Shown piece after piece: positions 32,764-47,108 of a stretch of 64,000 nucleotides of DNA; within the stretch, counting starts at the first letter, position 1, and every line of letters starts with the position of its first letter. This DNA is from Anarhynchus alexandrinus. Lineage: Eukaryota; Chordata; Aves; Charadriiformes; Charadriidae. The notes under the pieces were generated by a model that saw only the letters and a list, made by a program, of their open reading frames with translations, did no database searches and was not told the DNA's origin. The translations under genes were made by a program, and so were the position numbers. The stretch is from assembly GCA_008711295.1 (NCBI GenBank), contig VUYV01000214.1:496001-560000 (forward strand), read 5' to 3'.

Positions 32764-35025
32764 TGTAGTAAGAGACAAGTAACATTGCAATACAGCTACT
32801 ATTAACAGAGTTACACTGTTAGTGAAATACAGCAAGTCATGATTACTTTTTGTTGCCTTAACAGGGAACCCACAGACATATTCCAAGACCAGAGCTTACT
32901 CCTGCTTACTCATGGCATGTACCAGCTCAGAGCAGTTTATGCCTAATATACAGGGGCTACACTACATGCACACTTTCAGTACACTTAGAACTCTAGTCAT
33001 GGTACAAGGGGTGCATTAGTAGTAAGCAGTAGCAAGAACAAATATTTACGATGAGCTGAAGTGTTTTTTGCAGCTCATCATCTAAATCTGCAACAGCGTG
33101 CCTGCCCTTACACATACATACCTGAAAGCTCTTCTGTTTCTAAACCACACTTTGTGTTTAACAGCGTGACTAGAACTACTACAGAAACTAGACTGCAGCC
33201 TCTGCATCTCAGCATCTCAAGAGAAAAAAAAAAAATAATCTTATCTTAGAGACTATGTCACATACCAGGACAAGTTTATAACAACAAATTAAAAAAATAT
33301 TCTGCATTTCCTGTTGTTTTGAGAACTAGCGAAGAGAAGCACACAGCTCTGAACTGCAGCTTGTGGTGCGGCCCTGTGCCTTTTTGTGTTGAATACAGAC
33401 TTACTGCCAAAGGGACTCTGTGTTCACATTTCTACAAAACCTTTTCTTCCAAGAAATCCCAAGTGATACTCAAGGTCGCCCAAGCAAGGTAATGATTAAG
33501 CATAGCCATATGGTGGATTACAACAGACAGCACGAGCAGTAGCACAGAACAGGAAGGGAGGAAGGCTGCTATAGCCAAACGAAACCCTTATAGAGGGGCT
33601 GAGGGAGGCAGAATCCCCGGAATTCAGGCTAGGATACCTGTGCAAAAAGGGAGAGTGGAAGACATAAACCGCATATTAACTAGATAGGCTGTATGCTCAC
33701 AGAAGCGATTTATTGATTTTGTAAATTCAGTGAAAGCAGTCTGCCTCAAAGAAAAATTCATCCTTGCAACCTAATCAATAAGCCATGTGATTAGAAAGAG
33801 AAACTACGGAAGAACAAGTGAAATTAGCCTAACTTCATTATCTAAGCTGAGGAAAGTGCAAGCGTAAGTAAAAGCAGTAAAAAGCAAACTATGCACTTTA
33901 ATGCTCATAAGGGTTCATGGTCATTTATTTGTATGCCGTTCAACACCTCCGCACACCCCATTTGAAAGCCGTGTGGTACAGCATCCACTTAACTCACAAG
34001 AATGCATTAATACTGCACAAGCTGGGATGGAAACCTGCCAGTTAATTCATCAACTCCTCTACCTTTCAGTAGCAATAAAGATTTTTTTAGGAGAATTTTC
34101 ACTGGCCTAGCACTGAGTAGGTCTGACTGGGTTTACTTGGTGAGGGTCAGAGAACACAGCCTAAGGAAACATGGCATTAGGCCACCATTTGCAGCCCACA
34201 CATATATTTCAGTTTTTCAGTACAATCTGTATAACACTGTTAAGACTAAACCACCAGCCTATATGCAACGAACTTAATTATAATATGCAACCAACTTGTG
34301 GAACCATAAAATACAACTTTGGCGACATGGCCTATTTTCTGAAGAAAATCATCACAGCTGTCTGTGCAACACTGGGGCCTCTAACTTAAATACCACAGTG
34401 CCGTGTAACTACTGCTGTGAAGGGTGAAGCCACCTTTCCACTCACCACTCGGCCAGCAGCAGCCATTCTAATCACACTGAGAAGAGAACTTTTTTCCCTA
34501 GTTTCTGATTAAATAGTCAGATTTGACCAGTAGCCAATGCCAAATTCAGCTTTGGAACATGCAGCACATCAGCCATTGTTTTCAGTGAAGGTTATATCCT
34601 ACATTTATGACTGAATTCAGTCCCTTGGAGATGTAGTGAGAAAACCTTTCTCTCACACCGAAAGTGGTCTCTGAGCATTTTTCAGCTGTGCCTTCTTACA
34701 AAACAAATGTTGACTTGCATTAGCCCTTTCATGCTTCGAGGGGAAGCCAGATTAGATTTGGTTCATCCATCAGCAAGAGCAGCATCTGCTAAACTCCAGT
34801 TGCAACACATTTGTGTACAGAAGCAGCAAAGGGTGGTTAGTATTACCAAATTTTTTGTAGTGTCCACAAGAAGCTATAAGAAAAATTCAGCTATGATAGT
34901 TTGTGATCAATGAGTGAGTATACAGTGGTCAAAATGAATTTTGAAAATAACTCAAATTGCTGAGGTGGATGACTTTTTTTTTTTTCCTGAGAGCTGTGTT
35001 TTTCTGGCGCTGTTGACACCACCAC

Positions 35026-35048
35026 CACACACACACACACCATCACAC
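35026..35048. repeat. Short CA/CAC microsatellite
   Basis: The text caccaccaccacacacacacacacaccatcacac: trinucleotide CAC repeats passing into a (CA)n run. Confidence 0.85.
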
Positions 35049-35916
35049 AGAATGTACTAGAATGGGGGTTACCAACAAAGAAAAGCCAACTTTTCGGGCC
35101 TTTTTTAAAGGCAATTTTCTGAGCCTAACAGCATTTTAATCCACTAACTGCTGATGGGGAATACCCGCTGGCTTTGCATTTAGGCAGACTATGCAGTTAA
35201 CAGAGAAGCATTTAAGTGAAGCAGACTGTAAATGACACCCAAACTGCAGGGATTATATGACAGTTTGCTACTCTGGGAAGGGGATGCCAAAAATTCATGT
35301 CACTCTGTGGGGTGAAGGAGAAGCAGCAGGTACACTGTTGATCCTCACAATTTGCAAGCATCCACTGTTATTGGGAATAGCAGCCATACAATTCTATTCA
35401 TCTCAATGCATTTTAAAGAATAGCTTGGAGCAAGCCTGGGCACAGGACAGTTAAGCAGAAGTTTATTACTTTACCATTTGAGACTATCTTACATTCCACT
35501 ACCTCTTTTCTCTACTGCAGCAACAACGGCTGCTATTAAAATGCAGGCAGTTTCCTCATCTCTTCCTTAGCAACCATACTACAGAGAAAATGGAGTTTGG
35601 GAGGGTAAAGAATAGAAAGAGAATTTGTTTTGGTCTCTTAAACTGTTACAAGAACCTTTCACACTAGAGGCAATAGCCACTTATTTATATTCACGCTGTG
35701 GTCCTCTCTTTGTGAGAAGTAGGATTGGGATCACTCTCCCTACACCCAAAGGGGAGGTCTGTGAAGCAGATCCTGAACAGGAAACAAAACCAGGATCAGG
35801 AGCGGTTCCCTGTCACGGGTCATATCAATGATGAAAGTGGGTTTCATAGCAGCACTGCAGAAATCAGCACATTCTGCCATAATAAGCTTAGATGGACAGG
35901 TGTCTCATATCAGTTT

Positions 35917-35958
35917 GGGGAACACTGATAAAACTCTGGGGAACACTGATAAAACTCC
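35917..35958 (+). repeat. Exact tandem duplication of a 21-bp unit
   Basis: The unit ggggaacactgataaaactc plus t occurs twice back to back; the second copy ends in c instead of t. A recent local duplication in intron DNA. Confidence 0.85.
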
Positions 35959-38900
35959 TTACCCAGCTGTGCTTGTCAAACAGAGACGATAGTAGGCACA
36001 AAGCCAAACAGGAGGTTCAACCAAGAAAGCCATACAGCTGTGTCCAAGGCAGATCTAATATAGGGGACTTGAAATTTTTTTCACAACCACCTTTTCTTTC
36101 TTATCCTCTTAGTAAGCTTTTGAGAGCACTGAAAGTTTGTGCAGGTGAGAACAGGAGTACAATTCTGCCTGATGTAGACTTAAAGACTCTATCAAGAGAT
36201 TCTTAAAAACCAGAACAGATCCTTCACCTCCAAAGCAACAACTTTCAAAATATTTCACAGTAGATGTGCTAGTAATAATCCAAGGATGTAATGTGGGTCA
36301 CATAACACCAGGGTTGGTTTTTTTCCATCCAGCACTTCCAAAAGCCTTCAGGCTCTCAAATGCCCAGAAGCTTTTAAAAGCAGTTGAAGAGTACAGAAAA
36401 ATGAGCAACTGGTCATTTAAGAACACAAAAAGAGGAGGAAGAGAGAAAATAAACTGACTCTCACCCTCAGGACAAGAAGAGCTTGTTTCTTGATAAAATC
36501 ACACTCTTCAAAGCTTCTACCGCTCACAGTGTTCTTGGGTCATATAAAATCATTGACATGACATGCAGCTTACACATGCCTGCTGACATAATAGATGCAT
36601 TGTCTATATGACCATGTTCCAGAAGACTAGTTTTGGCTACTAGAAACAAAAACACAGGTACAGGGCAATAGTCCCTTTTTGTTGCGAGGATGCTGTTGGA
36701 AGAGAAATATGAAATAGGAATAATTTAAAAAAAAGATTTCAAAGAATGATGAAATACTTGCATGTATGATCTTTTAATGAGTCAATGTTATGATGCGTTA
36801 AATAGCTCTCTTAGCTGAGACAAACAAATACGGATTCCTTGATATGGTTAATTTAGCAGAATCAAAGATCTCAACCTACAGAAGAAACTGGTCCCCAAAG
36901 AATATGGAATCAGAAGCAAATACACAATCAAAAGCAAAAGGATCTGTTTCATTCCTCACATATTGCCACAAGGTAGCTGGCTTACACTGTGAGCGCAGAA
37001 CAAGCAGCTACCTCAGCAGGTCATTTTTGAGGCTTTGTATCAACTTTGATACAATGTGAAAATCAAAGTAATGTTAATTAAAAACTGTATTTAGATGATA
37101 AAGCCACAATTTACAGCAATTTTAGTTTTGTTTGGACATGGAATTTCATGACAAACAAAAGCAGGAGCATGGTCCAAGGATCACGACATAATATCGTCTA
37201 ACTCCCAGACAGGACAGAACAGTTACTCCTGTTGGTGGTTCCCAAAGGCTCATGTCAGCATTGGTGTTCTGGGGTGGTAAAATGTGCAGATAAAAAAGGA
37301 TGAACAAGTTCATAGTCTTAGAATTTTAGAATCTCAGTCCTCAATACTGCATACAATTGAACGTGTTTATTTCGTGGGTGCTACTCATGTATATGACTCT
37401 AAATATATGCAAACATGATTATTACTACAAAAGTTATCCTGAATTTTACAGGGTTCTTTTTATGTTTATTTAAAATAAAGACTAGCAGTTGCTGTGCATT
37501 TTCCAGCATTTCCCTTTACGTTCTTCTTTCATGATTTAACTCCTGCCATTTCCATTAAACATTAAGGGGGGTTAATGCTATTTTAATCATCACTACTTTT
37601 TAATGCAATGCCAGCTTTGTCTTCTTTAACACTAAAATTTTAAAATCAGATAAATGTATTACTGTTAGTACATAAGTCTTTCTATTGGACACATAGAAGC
37701 CCACTCTTATCATAAAAACTTGGTACACCTAATAGTCCATTTCAGCACTCACTGAAACTGTTAAAACAGAATAGGCCTTTAAGAAATTAACCTGAAATAC
37801 ATACAAACTGGTATATTTAGTAAGATCTGCAACATGTAAAGATGAGCAACAAGCTTGTCAACAGGAAAAGTTGGTTTGCTTTCTGTGCAGGGTACAGATT
37901 CTTATAAAATCATTTCATCCCAGTAATACTGGTTAGGTGAAAACTAAGGGTGTGAATAACTAGGCACATATCCATATCTATGGAATCTGGCTACCACGCA
38001 TGATTCAACAAGATGACCTGTAACAAAATACCTAGGTGGAAAGGTCTACCTAAAATTGACACACCAGTATCATAAGACAGTAAATATTATCTGTAATCAG
38101 TGCTTGTTGATGCCATCTATATATCCATTGTTACTATCTATAGCTGGAAGAGAAGCCTTGAGGGGGGAAAACCAGAGAGAATTTCCCAACTCCCTGTGTA
38201 AACTTGAGTCACAGTCTATACTGATTTATATGTTTCCATGAAGAAGAAGGAACTAATATTGCCCTTAACCACCTTGCAAAGAAGACCCTAGAAAGAAATA
38301 CTCCCAGATAATTTAATATGACATGGCAGATGGGGACAAATGAAGGAAAAAGGAGGAATGGATATATCCTGACAATCAGATCTACAGCTGTCTACTAATG
38401 TGACACTACAAAAGGCAAGCTACACAGGGAAAAAAAACATGTCTGAACCCTTTTCATTTTTTTTTGTGTAAAGATAGAGGTATCTCCACCTATAAGAAGA
38501 AAGAGCTCCAACCTTTTTTTTTTTTTCCTTAAAGATAAGACATGAGAGTTGTTCGTATTTTTCTGAACAATTATACAGAAGAAAAAGAAAAAATATGTTC
38601 AGAGATACATCAGAATCTGAACAATTTTTCATTTTATTTAAAACTCTGGGTTCAAGGGATGATAGATTTTTGTGTGCAGAAAAAAAATCAAGTCTTGAGA
38701 CAGTGCCAAGACACATTCATAAAACACATGATTGATTAGACATGTTTATAATACTAAAATTGATGAGGAAATCCTTCCATGCCTCTTTCAGCAACGGGAG
38801 GCATGGTCTCTCATTTTTCCTTCATAGCTCATCTCCCATACGGCAATTTCTGCTACAGCACAGCACTCCAGTGTACTAACAGCCTCTCAGATCACAGTCA

Positions 38901-41900
38901 AAAACTTCCCCAAACATTTCTCAGAGACTGTGGTATTAACCCAATGATTCAGCCTTCCTTCTGCCACAGGGCACCCTCTACAGATAGAAGTTAAAAGCTC
39001 TTTTCACAGAAATCTAATGGTCAAGATACCACAGAATTTCTGTGGCAACAGCTGTGCCACCTCGACATATGAGCTGTGTTTTTGGGTTTTCCACTTAAAC
39101 GTGGAATAATTCTGTATCTCCAAGACCATTTCAGATTCTTAACCACCTAAAGATGTTCGGTTTACTGAAACCAAATGCAAATGAGAGCAAATGTGTTTTT
39201 CCACGAGTGGTAGAAAAAAGGACTTTGAAGTATGCAAATTTAAATACAAAACCACCAGTTCTTTAGAAAAAGTAATTAACCACTTATATGGGGAACTTGG
39301 AAAGCAGGCCATTATAATTTTAAATTAGCTAGCTTGAGCATCTCTCAGCTTCAGTTGGTCGATTGTGCTGACAGTTATTTCATGGGGCATGGAACAAAAG
39401 TGGGTTTGCCCAACATGCATATTACATGCAAAATAAAGACTCCGAGCATTCCCTATCTGGTTAGCATTTCTGCCACCAGCTTTTGTCCAAGCCCCAGCAT
39501 CGTCTCTTAGCAAGAATTTCAGGTGGATGCTACAACGAATTACCATATTTCTTTAATCCATGGTAGTGAGAAACATCTTCACTGTTTCCTCAAAGACTGC
39601 AAAAAAGACATGCCACAATCACAGTATCTGAGGTTCAAATAAAGATCCCGGCCTTTGTACTGCAACAGTCTGACACCTTCTTTACAGTTTAAGTACAAAT
39701 TCTATTATAATTCTGTTTCTACTCGTAAAAAAGTTACAAGATTCAGCCATAGCCATCATATCCCTCTACATCAGAAATCAGTTCTTTCACAGCAGCTGAT
39801 CCCCAGAATTTGCATTACACATAAAAAGCACACGAAATTCCCTCAAACTCTTTAAACTGTGATCATGCAACATCTATCTACTAGTTTTTACTTCCTTTCT
39901 CTTTGGCTATTTACTTTCTTTCAAAACTCTGGACTACAGATCTCCAGGACCGACTTTCTTCTTTTTTTCCATGAGGGAAGATACACGGCATCAAAACTAA
40001 ATCTGGCTGTGAGGCTTAATGTGGTTCTGAAGTGCTATCATAGCTATAAATATCTAAATAATATAATTCTGTGTAACAGGTCAATCCGCAAACTAAAAAA
40101 AAACCAGCAGTCCAGAACGGCCTGCATGACCACTGACTTCAGACTGGTGGACAAATTCTGCAGATGTTTAAAATGTTACTGCTGGCTCAGTCCTCTACTG
40201 AAGGGCACAGAGGAGACTGCCAGCAGCAGCAGGTACTCCCACACTCATTATACACAGTGGAAGATTCTCTCCAACTGCTAATAGAGGTGGGCTTTCGCTA
40301 ATAAACTGAACAAAAGCAAGTGAAGGACAGACAGGTTTCCCTTCTGCTGCTCCCTCCAGCAAAGAAGCAGGGGAGATAGCTCCGCGGTGACACTGTTTGC
40401 AACCGCTGTAGTTAGATTCACAGTCACGTCAGTCCTGAAGACTCATTCTAAACTGCCTGCAGTCAATGTGACAGCTATTATTAGCAGCAGTAAAACAGTC
40501 TCAGTGAAGCACAAAGGTACTACTAGTTTAGCATCAACTTCTAAAATGTCATCTTCCACTCCTGAAAAGGGGGAATTTGACATTGGAGCATGGAAAACGG
40601 TGTGAGCTGCAAGCAGGCTTAGATGGACTTTCACACCTAAGTATAATAAAGAAAGAGGCATGAAACCTTAGGAAAGTGAAAGTGAAGAAAAAGCATCACA
40701 AAGAGCATTCACCAAAATAAGAAAGAAAACCCACAACTGTTTGCAGCAACAGGTTACATGCTGCTTGTAATACTGACCAAATTGCACAAAGGGAGCTTGT
40801 ACATCCTGGCCTCCAGCACTGCTGTGAAATTTGCAGAAATGAGTAACCAAAGAACAGAGTTACTGCCACATTCAGTTCCTACAAAAAACAGTTATAGTCC
40901 CCATGCATTTAATACTAGAGAAACAAGTCGCACCATGAAGCTGGGGAAAGTCCACACAGAGAAAGTCAAAAGTGGATCTCTTCCTTCTGTTGGCCAGAGG
41001 ACATCACTCAGTTCCCCCCAACAATCCAGCTGGGCGGCACAATGATTGTGCCCTGACAAGTGTTTCAGTGAGGAAGGTCACCAAAATGATGTTAAATGTG
41101 TCAGCTGGTAGGGTGCAGCAGAGACGCTACAGAAAATACCCTCAGAATGGTGACAGGACCTCAGACTCCAGTCTGTGCTTCAGTTCCGTGAGCTGCCTTT
41201 GGAGATGGAGACCACAAAATGAGGTTTTTATAAGCATGGCTGCAACAGATTATTCCTGTCCCTACCATGGAGAAAAATTCATTATGGACACTTCTGTTGA
41301 AAACTTTGAAATATCTGGGGTTTTTTACAAAGATTTTCTTTACAGCTGCTTACTTCTGAAAGACTGTATTAAAATGAGATTGTCTAGAAAGCCTGGATTT
41401 CACCAATTTTCACTGTTGATTCTGTAAAGAATACCTGTCCCAAACCAATATATCTTCTTCCTTATTAATGAGCTTCTTACACATTTCTTGTTAGCTTCAT
41501 CAGGCTTAGTCTAACTTTAGATGGCAGAACTGCAGACTAGAAAGTTCAAATCTTTGTTTTCTTGGAAGAATGCTTACAATATTACATACACAATAACCTT
41601 TGACAGTAGGTCACCTGCACAGTTCTTCTACCCATCTCATTGAACACCAGGAAAAATCCTGAATACACTGATAAGCAAAAAAAAAATCTGTAGTTCTTAT
41701 TAGTAATCGCCATATTGCAACGTACTTCAGCTACTGCAGGTCTGCTCTTAGTTTGGAGAGATACCAGGTTAGTAAATTTTACATACCACCAGGGAAAAAA
41801 CATTGTATCTACTTCCACTAGCCCAAGTTAAAAAAAAAAAAACAACCATGAGTTCTGCTTGGTGTTAATGCCATTCAGCAGATTATGCATCCACTTACAG

Positions 41901-44900
41901 GCCTCCTGCAAGAAAAAGGAACACAATTTGCCCCATAGGCTCACTGCACATTTTTGTTTGATAAACCTAAGCTATGTCAGGAGCCATATCCCATTTTCTG
42001 CCATAGGCTGCAGAGGTTCTTGCCAAGAAATATGCTGCTTTAACATTTTGGATCGAAATTTATTGATGCAGCAGGTGACAAGATCAGTAATTCAATGCTA
42101 AGAAAAGACTGGATAGATGGGAGTTGAGGCACTAAAGAAAAGACCTAAGCAGGCACTTAATTTTGGTATAGATATTCGTTAAGTTGTTGATCACACTTGC
42201 AGGTGTGACAGAATGCTGAAAAATCTGAGGTGACTAGTGACAGATCTTCTAGGTGATAAAAGTACCGCGATAAGATTTACACAGGCAGCCTGACGTGGAT
42301 CCAAAAACACAAGCAGAAACCAGGACTGTCACAGGACAGTCACAGTGACATCTGTCTGGCAAGAACTTTTAACGGGCATATTAACTGCAGAAGTTGTTTC
42401 TGGATGCAAAGGAGCAATCTGAGCTTAAGTATCATGGTTCTGGTTTCAAAAAAGCATCTGCTTTTCAATACCTCCCAGGAAGTCTAAGAATCAGTTATTT
42501 GCTGTTTAAAAGTATATATACAGATATTTTCTACAAAAAATAAACAACAAATAATTATCAAATAATGAATAATTTGAAAGCCACACAATTTTTTTTCAAG
42601 CTTTATTAACATGTTTCCCAGTTGCTGGGATTATCAATACCCCAGCATCACTGCCGTTGAACATGAAGCTCAGTTTAACTGTGAAGAAAATTAAGTTGAT
42701 AGGGCAGGAAAGTACTTAGTGCAAATTTACTTGGTATCATTACTAGTTCAAAGCATTGTCTGCATAAATGCTACTGACAGCTGCACTCAATGCACCACAC
42801 CCAGTTCCTATTCTTTTTGTTTTCTGTATGTGTTGAGTCCTTACATCTCCTTGCTCTTGCAGGTCCGAGTCTACAACTCTTTCCTTTTAGTACTTTGTGC
42901 TAAAGAAAGTATTATAGTAGCCATTTTTTGACAAATGAAGTAGATCACAGTGTGGTAAACAAGCTAGCCTCTGTTCCTCTCCTCCTCCTCCTTCCATTCC
43001 CAGCATGAAAATAGCTAAGGCTAAAGCAACAGCTGGGGATCATTACACTGACAGGAATAGTTCAGTAAACTCCAAGAGGGGAAAACATGTCATATCCAAA
43101 AAACCCAAAAACACATTAGGGCAGCAAGACCGAAAAAATATGTGAATTCAACTCCAGGGATAATGCTGGCTCTCCTTCCACTGATAACGACTGACTTTTA
43201 AAAACCCTGGTCATTCAGTGTTAACCCTTTCCCTAAGCTTCCCACTCATGCTATAAACTTAACAAATACCCTGAAACACCTCTAAGTCTTCACAGTCAAA
43301 TGAGGCATGCTGGGAATCAAGCAAAAATAAATGTAAATTGTCATCTTACTGCCAGCTTTGAGCCACCTCACATTAATATACCATTATCTTACCTTCACTG
43401 CACCTCTCACCTTTTAAGCATAATCCCAGTCACTGTGCTACCCATTCGCAAAGAGTGGTTGCAGCACAAGACTACAGGGAGTCTAACTACATACATTTGA
43501 TGTGCCTCTGGATTTGCCATAAGAAATGACAGCAGGTTATCTCCCAATACATTCAACACATTTTCTAAGTTTTTTCTGTGTCAGAGCACTATTTGCACAA
43601 ATAATTCTGAATTGTGGGATGTATCTGGCCATAATTCAGAGATGCGCCTGTTGCATTTTGTGACTGGTTTCTGATGTTCCTTACCCATGCGTTTGCATGA
43701 GGCATTGCTTTCACATGTCCCACAACATCTTCAGGTCCACTCCGAACTAGGAAAATGGAGATCAACCTTTACAGAAAAACGTCACCCTGCATTCCTGTGA
43801 GATGCCTCAGATGCATCGGCTGCCCTCTTGCTGGGGATCTCCTTGGTGTTGATATCTTCCAAGTCTACACGTGCAGGTTCTTCTGCCCTCTACTGGAATG
43901 AGGTACGGCCACTGACCAGCTTTACCTTCAAGTGCCCAGAGGTGTTATGACAATAAGATCATTCCTGAAGAAAGCCATATGTTAACAAGTACTTGCATGA
44001 CTCCTGATCTCTTCAAAGTACTGAACAGATATTAATAGTTTAATCAAAGGCTAAGCTAACTCAAATTACCTCACATTTGCTGTGGACCAAGAATGTGCAC
44101 ACAGTTACCGCAGATCAAATGGCATGCAGAAACTTGTTCGTGTGTCTGGGCCCTGAGACACAAATCTTGGAAAAAGACAGGTGAGTTTCACTGTCAGCTC
44201 CCAAGTAACATTGAACATTTTTGAAGGGAGGACTTGCCGAAAAAAGTATTTAGTTTAAGAGCAACGAATGAAAGACATTGCACAGAAGTGGAAAAGTTGG
44301 GATTTACTTTTGGAAGTACTTAATTCTAAGCCAGACTCACATGAGTGCTAATCGGTTTTTGAGTAGCTTTCTGAAATTTTCTAAAGCTTGCAATTCCCTC
44401 TTCATATCGTTCATGAGGGGCTACCATACTGTTGCGTTAACTAGTCTAGGAACTGCAAACTGGGCTCTGGTATTTGAAAACTAAATCATTCCAAGGCATT
44501 CTTGAATAGAAAACATGTTTATGGATTCCCAAATTCTAGGAATTTTACAAATAACTGCCCCAACACATACTTTGAAAAATACAAGCATATGTTCTTTGAC
44601 TTCCCCATGTCAAATCCATTTCTGTGTGGAAAGGATCAGCAGTTCCCAAACTTCAATGTCAAGNAGACCATCTGTTTTCCAGAGGCAAGGAAACAAGATG
44701 AAGTCTATTCCAGATAGCCGCTTCTCATGAGATTCATTAAGAGAATAGGTATAAGCATTGTCAGTATAATACAGACATCCCTTATTTGCCCAGCTTTATA
44801 AAAAGGACAAAGCAGACTGGCATCCATTCATCTGTGTGTGGTAAAGACTGAGGAAGAAAAATGCATGAATTTTCTGTCCTGGGTGATAACAAAACTAAGC

Positions 44901-46859
44901 CATCCCATTTTTAGGGGGACCAAAACTGAGGTATAACAGTCGTTATAGTTTCAGCTCAATGCTAATTCTGGACTTCCAGAGCTTCAATAAGGGTTTACAT
45001 GTGAGTGCACCTGCTTTTCCACTGCCTGTACGATTTGGCTCTGCAAAATACAGTGCAGGCTACAGCATAAATACAACAGGCATCCCAACACTGCAGGTGA
45101 CTTGAATGGAGCAGCTACAAAGCTAAAGGGTTATTCCTTTCTCTTCTGACACAAAAGAAGTTGGAAGCATCTATTTCTCTTCCCTACCCTTCCTGTTTGG
45201 TAGCTGGTAGAAAGTAGCTTTCCTCATCACATATGATATTTGAGTATCGTGAATTAGATATGGGGTAGGCTGATGATATTGCTAGATTTTGCAGAGTCAA
45301 CAGAGCTTTTTCAATAATCAGAATTATACAAGAATTCAATGACCTTAATTGCAAACATTTTTATATTGATTAAAGTACTACGGAATTGCATTTTCCTCAT
45401 TCTACATGTTATCTTACTGTAGAGCTTGTGATATTTAGTGACTGGATGAAAGATGTATCCTGGCACATCCAAATGCAGAGTGCTCACCTTCTGTAAAAAT
45501 CAACACCTTGCAAATACCAGACAGCTGCAAGTTCTGGCTTTTTTTATTTTGGTTTGTTTTTTTGCTCCGAAGATTGATGTGCTGCAGTTCTTTGCCTCCA
45601 GAGCAAAGTAATCTGGGAATACTGCCTATACTAATAAATTTATGACTCCCAAACTTGAATTTGAGGACTGTGACTTCAGTTTTCTTTTCCTTCTCCATAT
45701 TTGTTTGACAAAGAGTATTCCAATGAAAACAAGCAACAAAAACAGTAATATTTTTAAAATCTAATAACAAGATAACTCTCGATATCTGTTAAAGAGGCTT
45801 GGTAAGGGGAGTGACAGTAGGGGGTAGAAACTTAACAGTTTTGTTTGGCAGACTCAGCAGGCCTACAGCTGCATGTGAGAGAAAAAGCCTCTAAATGCAA
45901 CTGCTAAAATCGTCTTCCACACACTGGCCATCTTTCCACAACAAACATGGCCTTATTCTATCTGGCTTTTTGTCCTCAACTCCTATCACCCTTTCCTTTA
46001 CTTTTGTGTCCAAAATGTCACTGAAAATAATTTTCTGCTCCTCTCAGATCACATTACTCGCTCTCAAAATCAGTCATCACCTTATTTCTGAGGCCACTGT
46101 GCTCAAGATCTTTGTTCACTCCTGCAAGTTTACAATTTCACCTGCAGCCAGATGGATCCAGTATTTCTGATAAAACATAAATCTTGGTATGTTTGCCATT
46201 GGCATTTTGTTATGTTCTGCCATTCTTCCCTGTAATCTTTTCCTGGTTCCTGTTTGTTGCTATTTATTATGCTGCACACTATGAATGGATCACTGTCTCC
46301 TTTCATCTTCTCAATCTTTTCTCAATCCCTGCAGATCTTCTTGTTTTCTCACAGATATCACTCCCAGAAATTTGACCTCCACCTGTCTACATAACCTTTC
46401 AGAATTGTCAAACCCCCCTAAAAAATCAGATATATTTGCAGGAGAACACCATTATCTAAAACAAAATCACATTTAGATATACAGACCCCACTCCTTCCAC
46501 ACTCTCCAAACAGCAACATACTGAAACTTAAAACATGATACTCTATCTCCTTCAAAGCAGAGTTGCCACTCCAGAATAAGCCTTTACACCTTTAATAAAA
46601 CAGCCTTAAAACATTGCTCACAAGAGCCCTATAGAGGCAGAGAAAGAAATTTAAACTCCGAAATTAAAACTTCCAAATGCAAGTGAAATTGTCTCAAGGT
46701 CCAGGCGCTGCAAGTCACTACATACAGAGCTCCAACCTTGTCCTGTGACATGCTTATGAGCGCCCTCAGGGACAACAGGTCACAGGAGTCAGTGGGAAAC
46801 CCAAAATCTGGACTGCTGCCCAGAAAAGCAAAAGCAGGCAGATTCAATATGCAAGAGAT

Positions 46860-46877
46860 AAAAAAAAAAAAAAAAAA
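46860..46877. repeat. Poly(A) tract
   Basis: Eighteen adenines followed by ggaaggaaaaaacccccaaccc. It may be the tail of a retroposed copy, but no recognisable element lies to its left. Confidence 0.7.
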
Positions 46878-46948
46878 GGAAGGAAAAAACCCCCAACCCA
46901 CAAACCAATTATACAGTGCCTACAACAAAGAAAGCAGAGCCTGCTAAC

Positions 46949-47108
46949 CTTCTCGTAAGCTGTAGTATGAATCCTGATATGTGCTTGAACAGCTCTTCCC
47001 TTGCTTTGACACAGTCTCTGCAAGCGGCACAATCCCGACATAGGCAGGCTGGAGTGTCTTGGCTTTATCCAACATATTAGAGGAAATCCCTGGACCTGAA
47101 GGCAGATT
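46949..47108 (-). CDS. Candidate alternative 5' coding exon of MRTFA (speculative)
   Basis: A 160-nt segment has a good acceptor (cctcctctgttacag) and a weak donor (G|gttagc). It is open for 53 codons and leaves in phase 1 with a final G, exactly what the RPEL1 exon at 28089 needs to form its Val. An ATG at 47075 with A at -3 would start MLDKAKTLQPAYVGIVPLAE and run 42 codons ending YQDSYYSLRE before joining VLQLKLQQ. I do not recognise this peptide in known MRTF N-termini. A second frame is also open through most of it, and chance open frames this long are common here. Confidence 0.22.

Noticed and set aside
32113..32886. 257-codon frame across the N gap
   Set aside because: Most of it is undetermined sequence read through; not biological.
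34425..34470. Minus-strand ATG followed by an Ala-rich start and a gtgagtgg donor
   Set aside because: No match to known MRTFA N-termini; the donor after GCCGAGTG gives the right last base only by coincidence, and there is no CpG-rich promoter around it.
39859..40281. 140-codon plus-strand open frame in the upstream intron
   Set aside because: Composition looks random, no domain, signal or family recognised.
40972..41427. 151-codon plus-strand open frame, longest unexplained frame in the large intron
   Set aside because: No recognisable motif, no nearby polyadenylation or promoter context, and it overlaps another chance frame (40758-41045).
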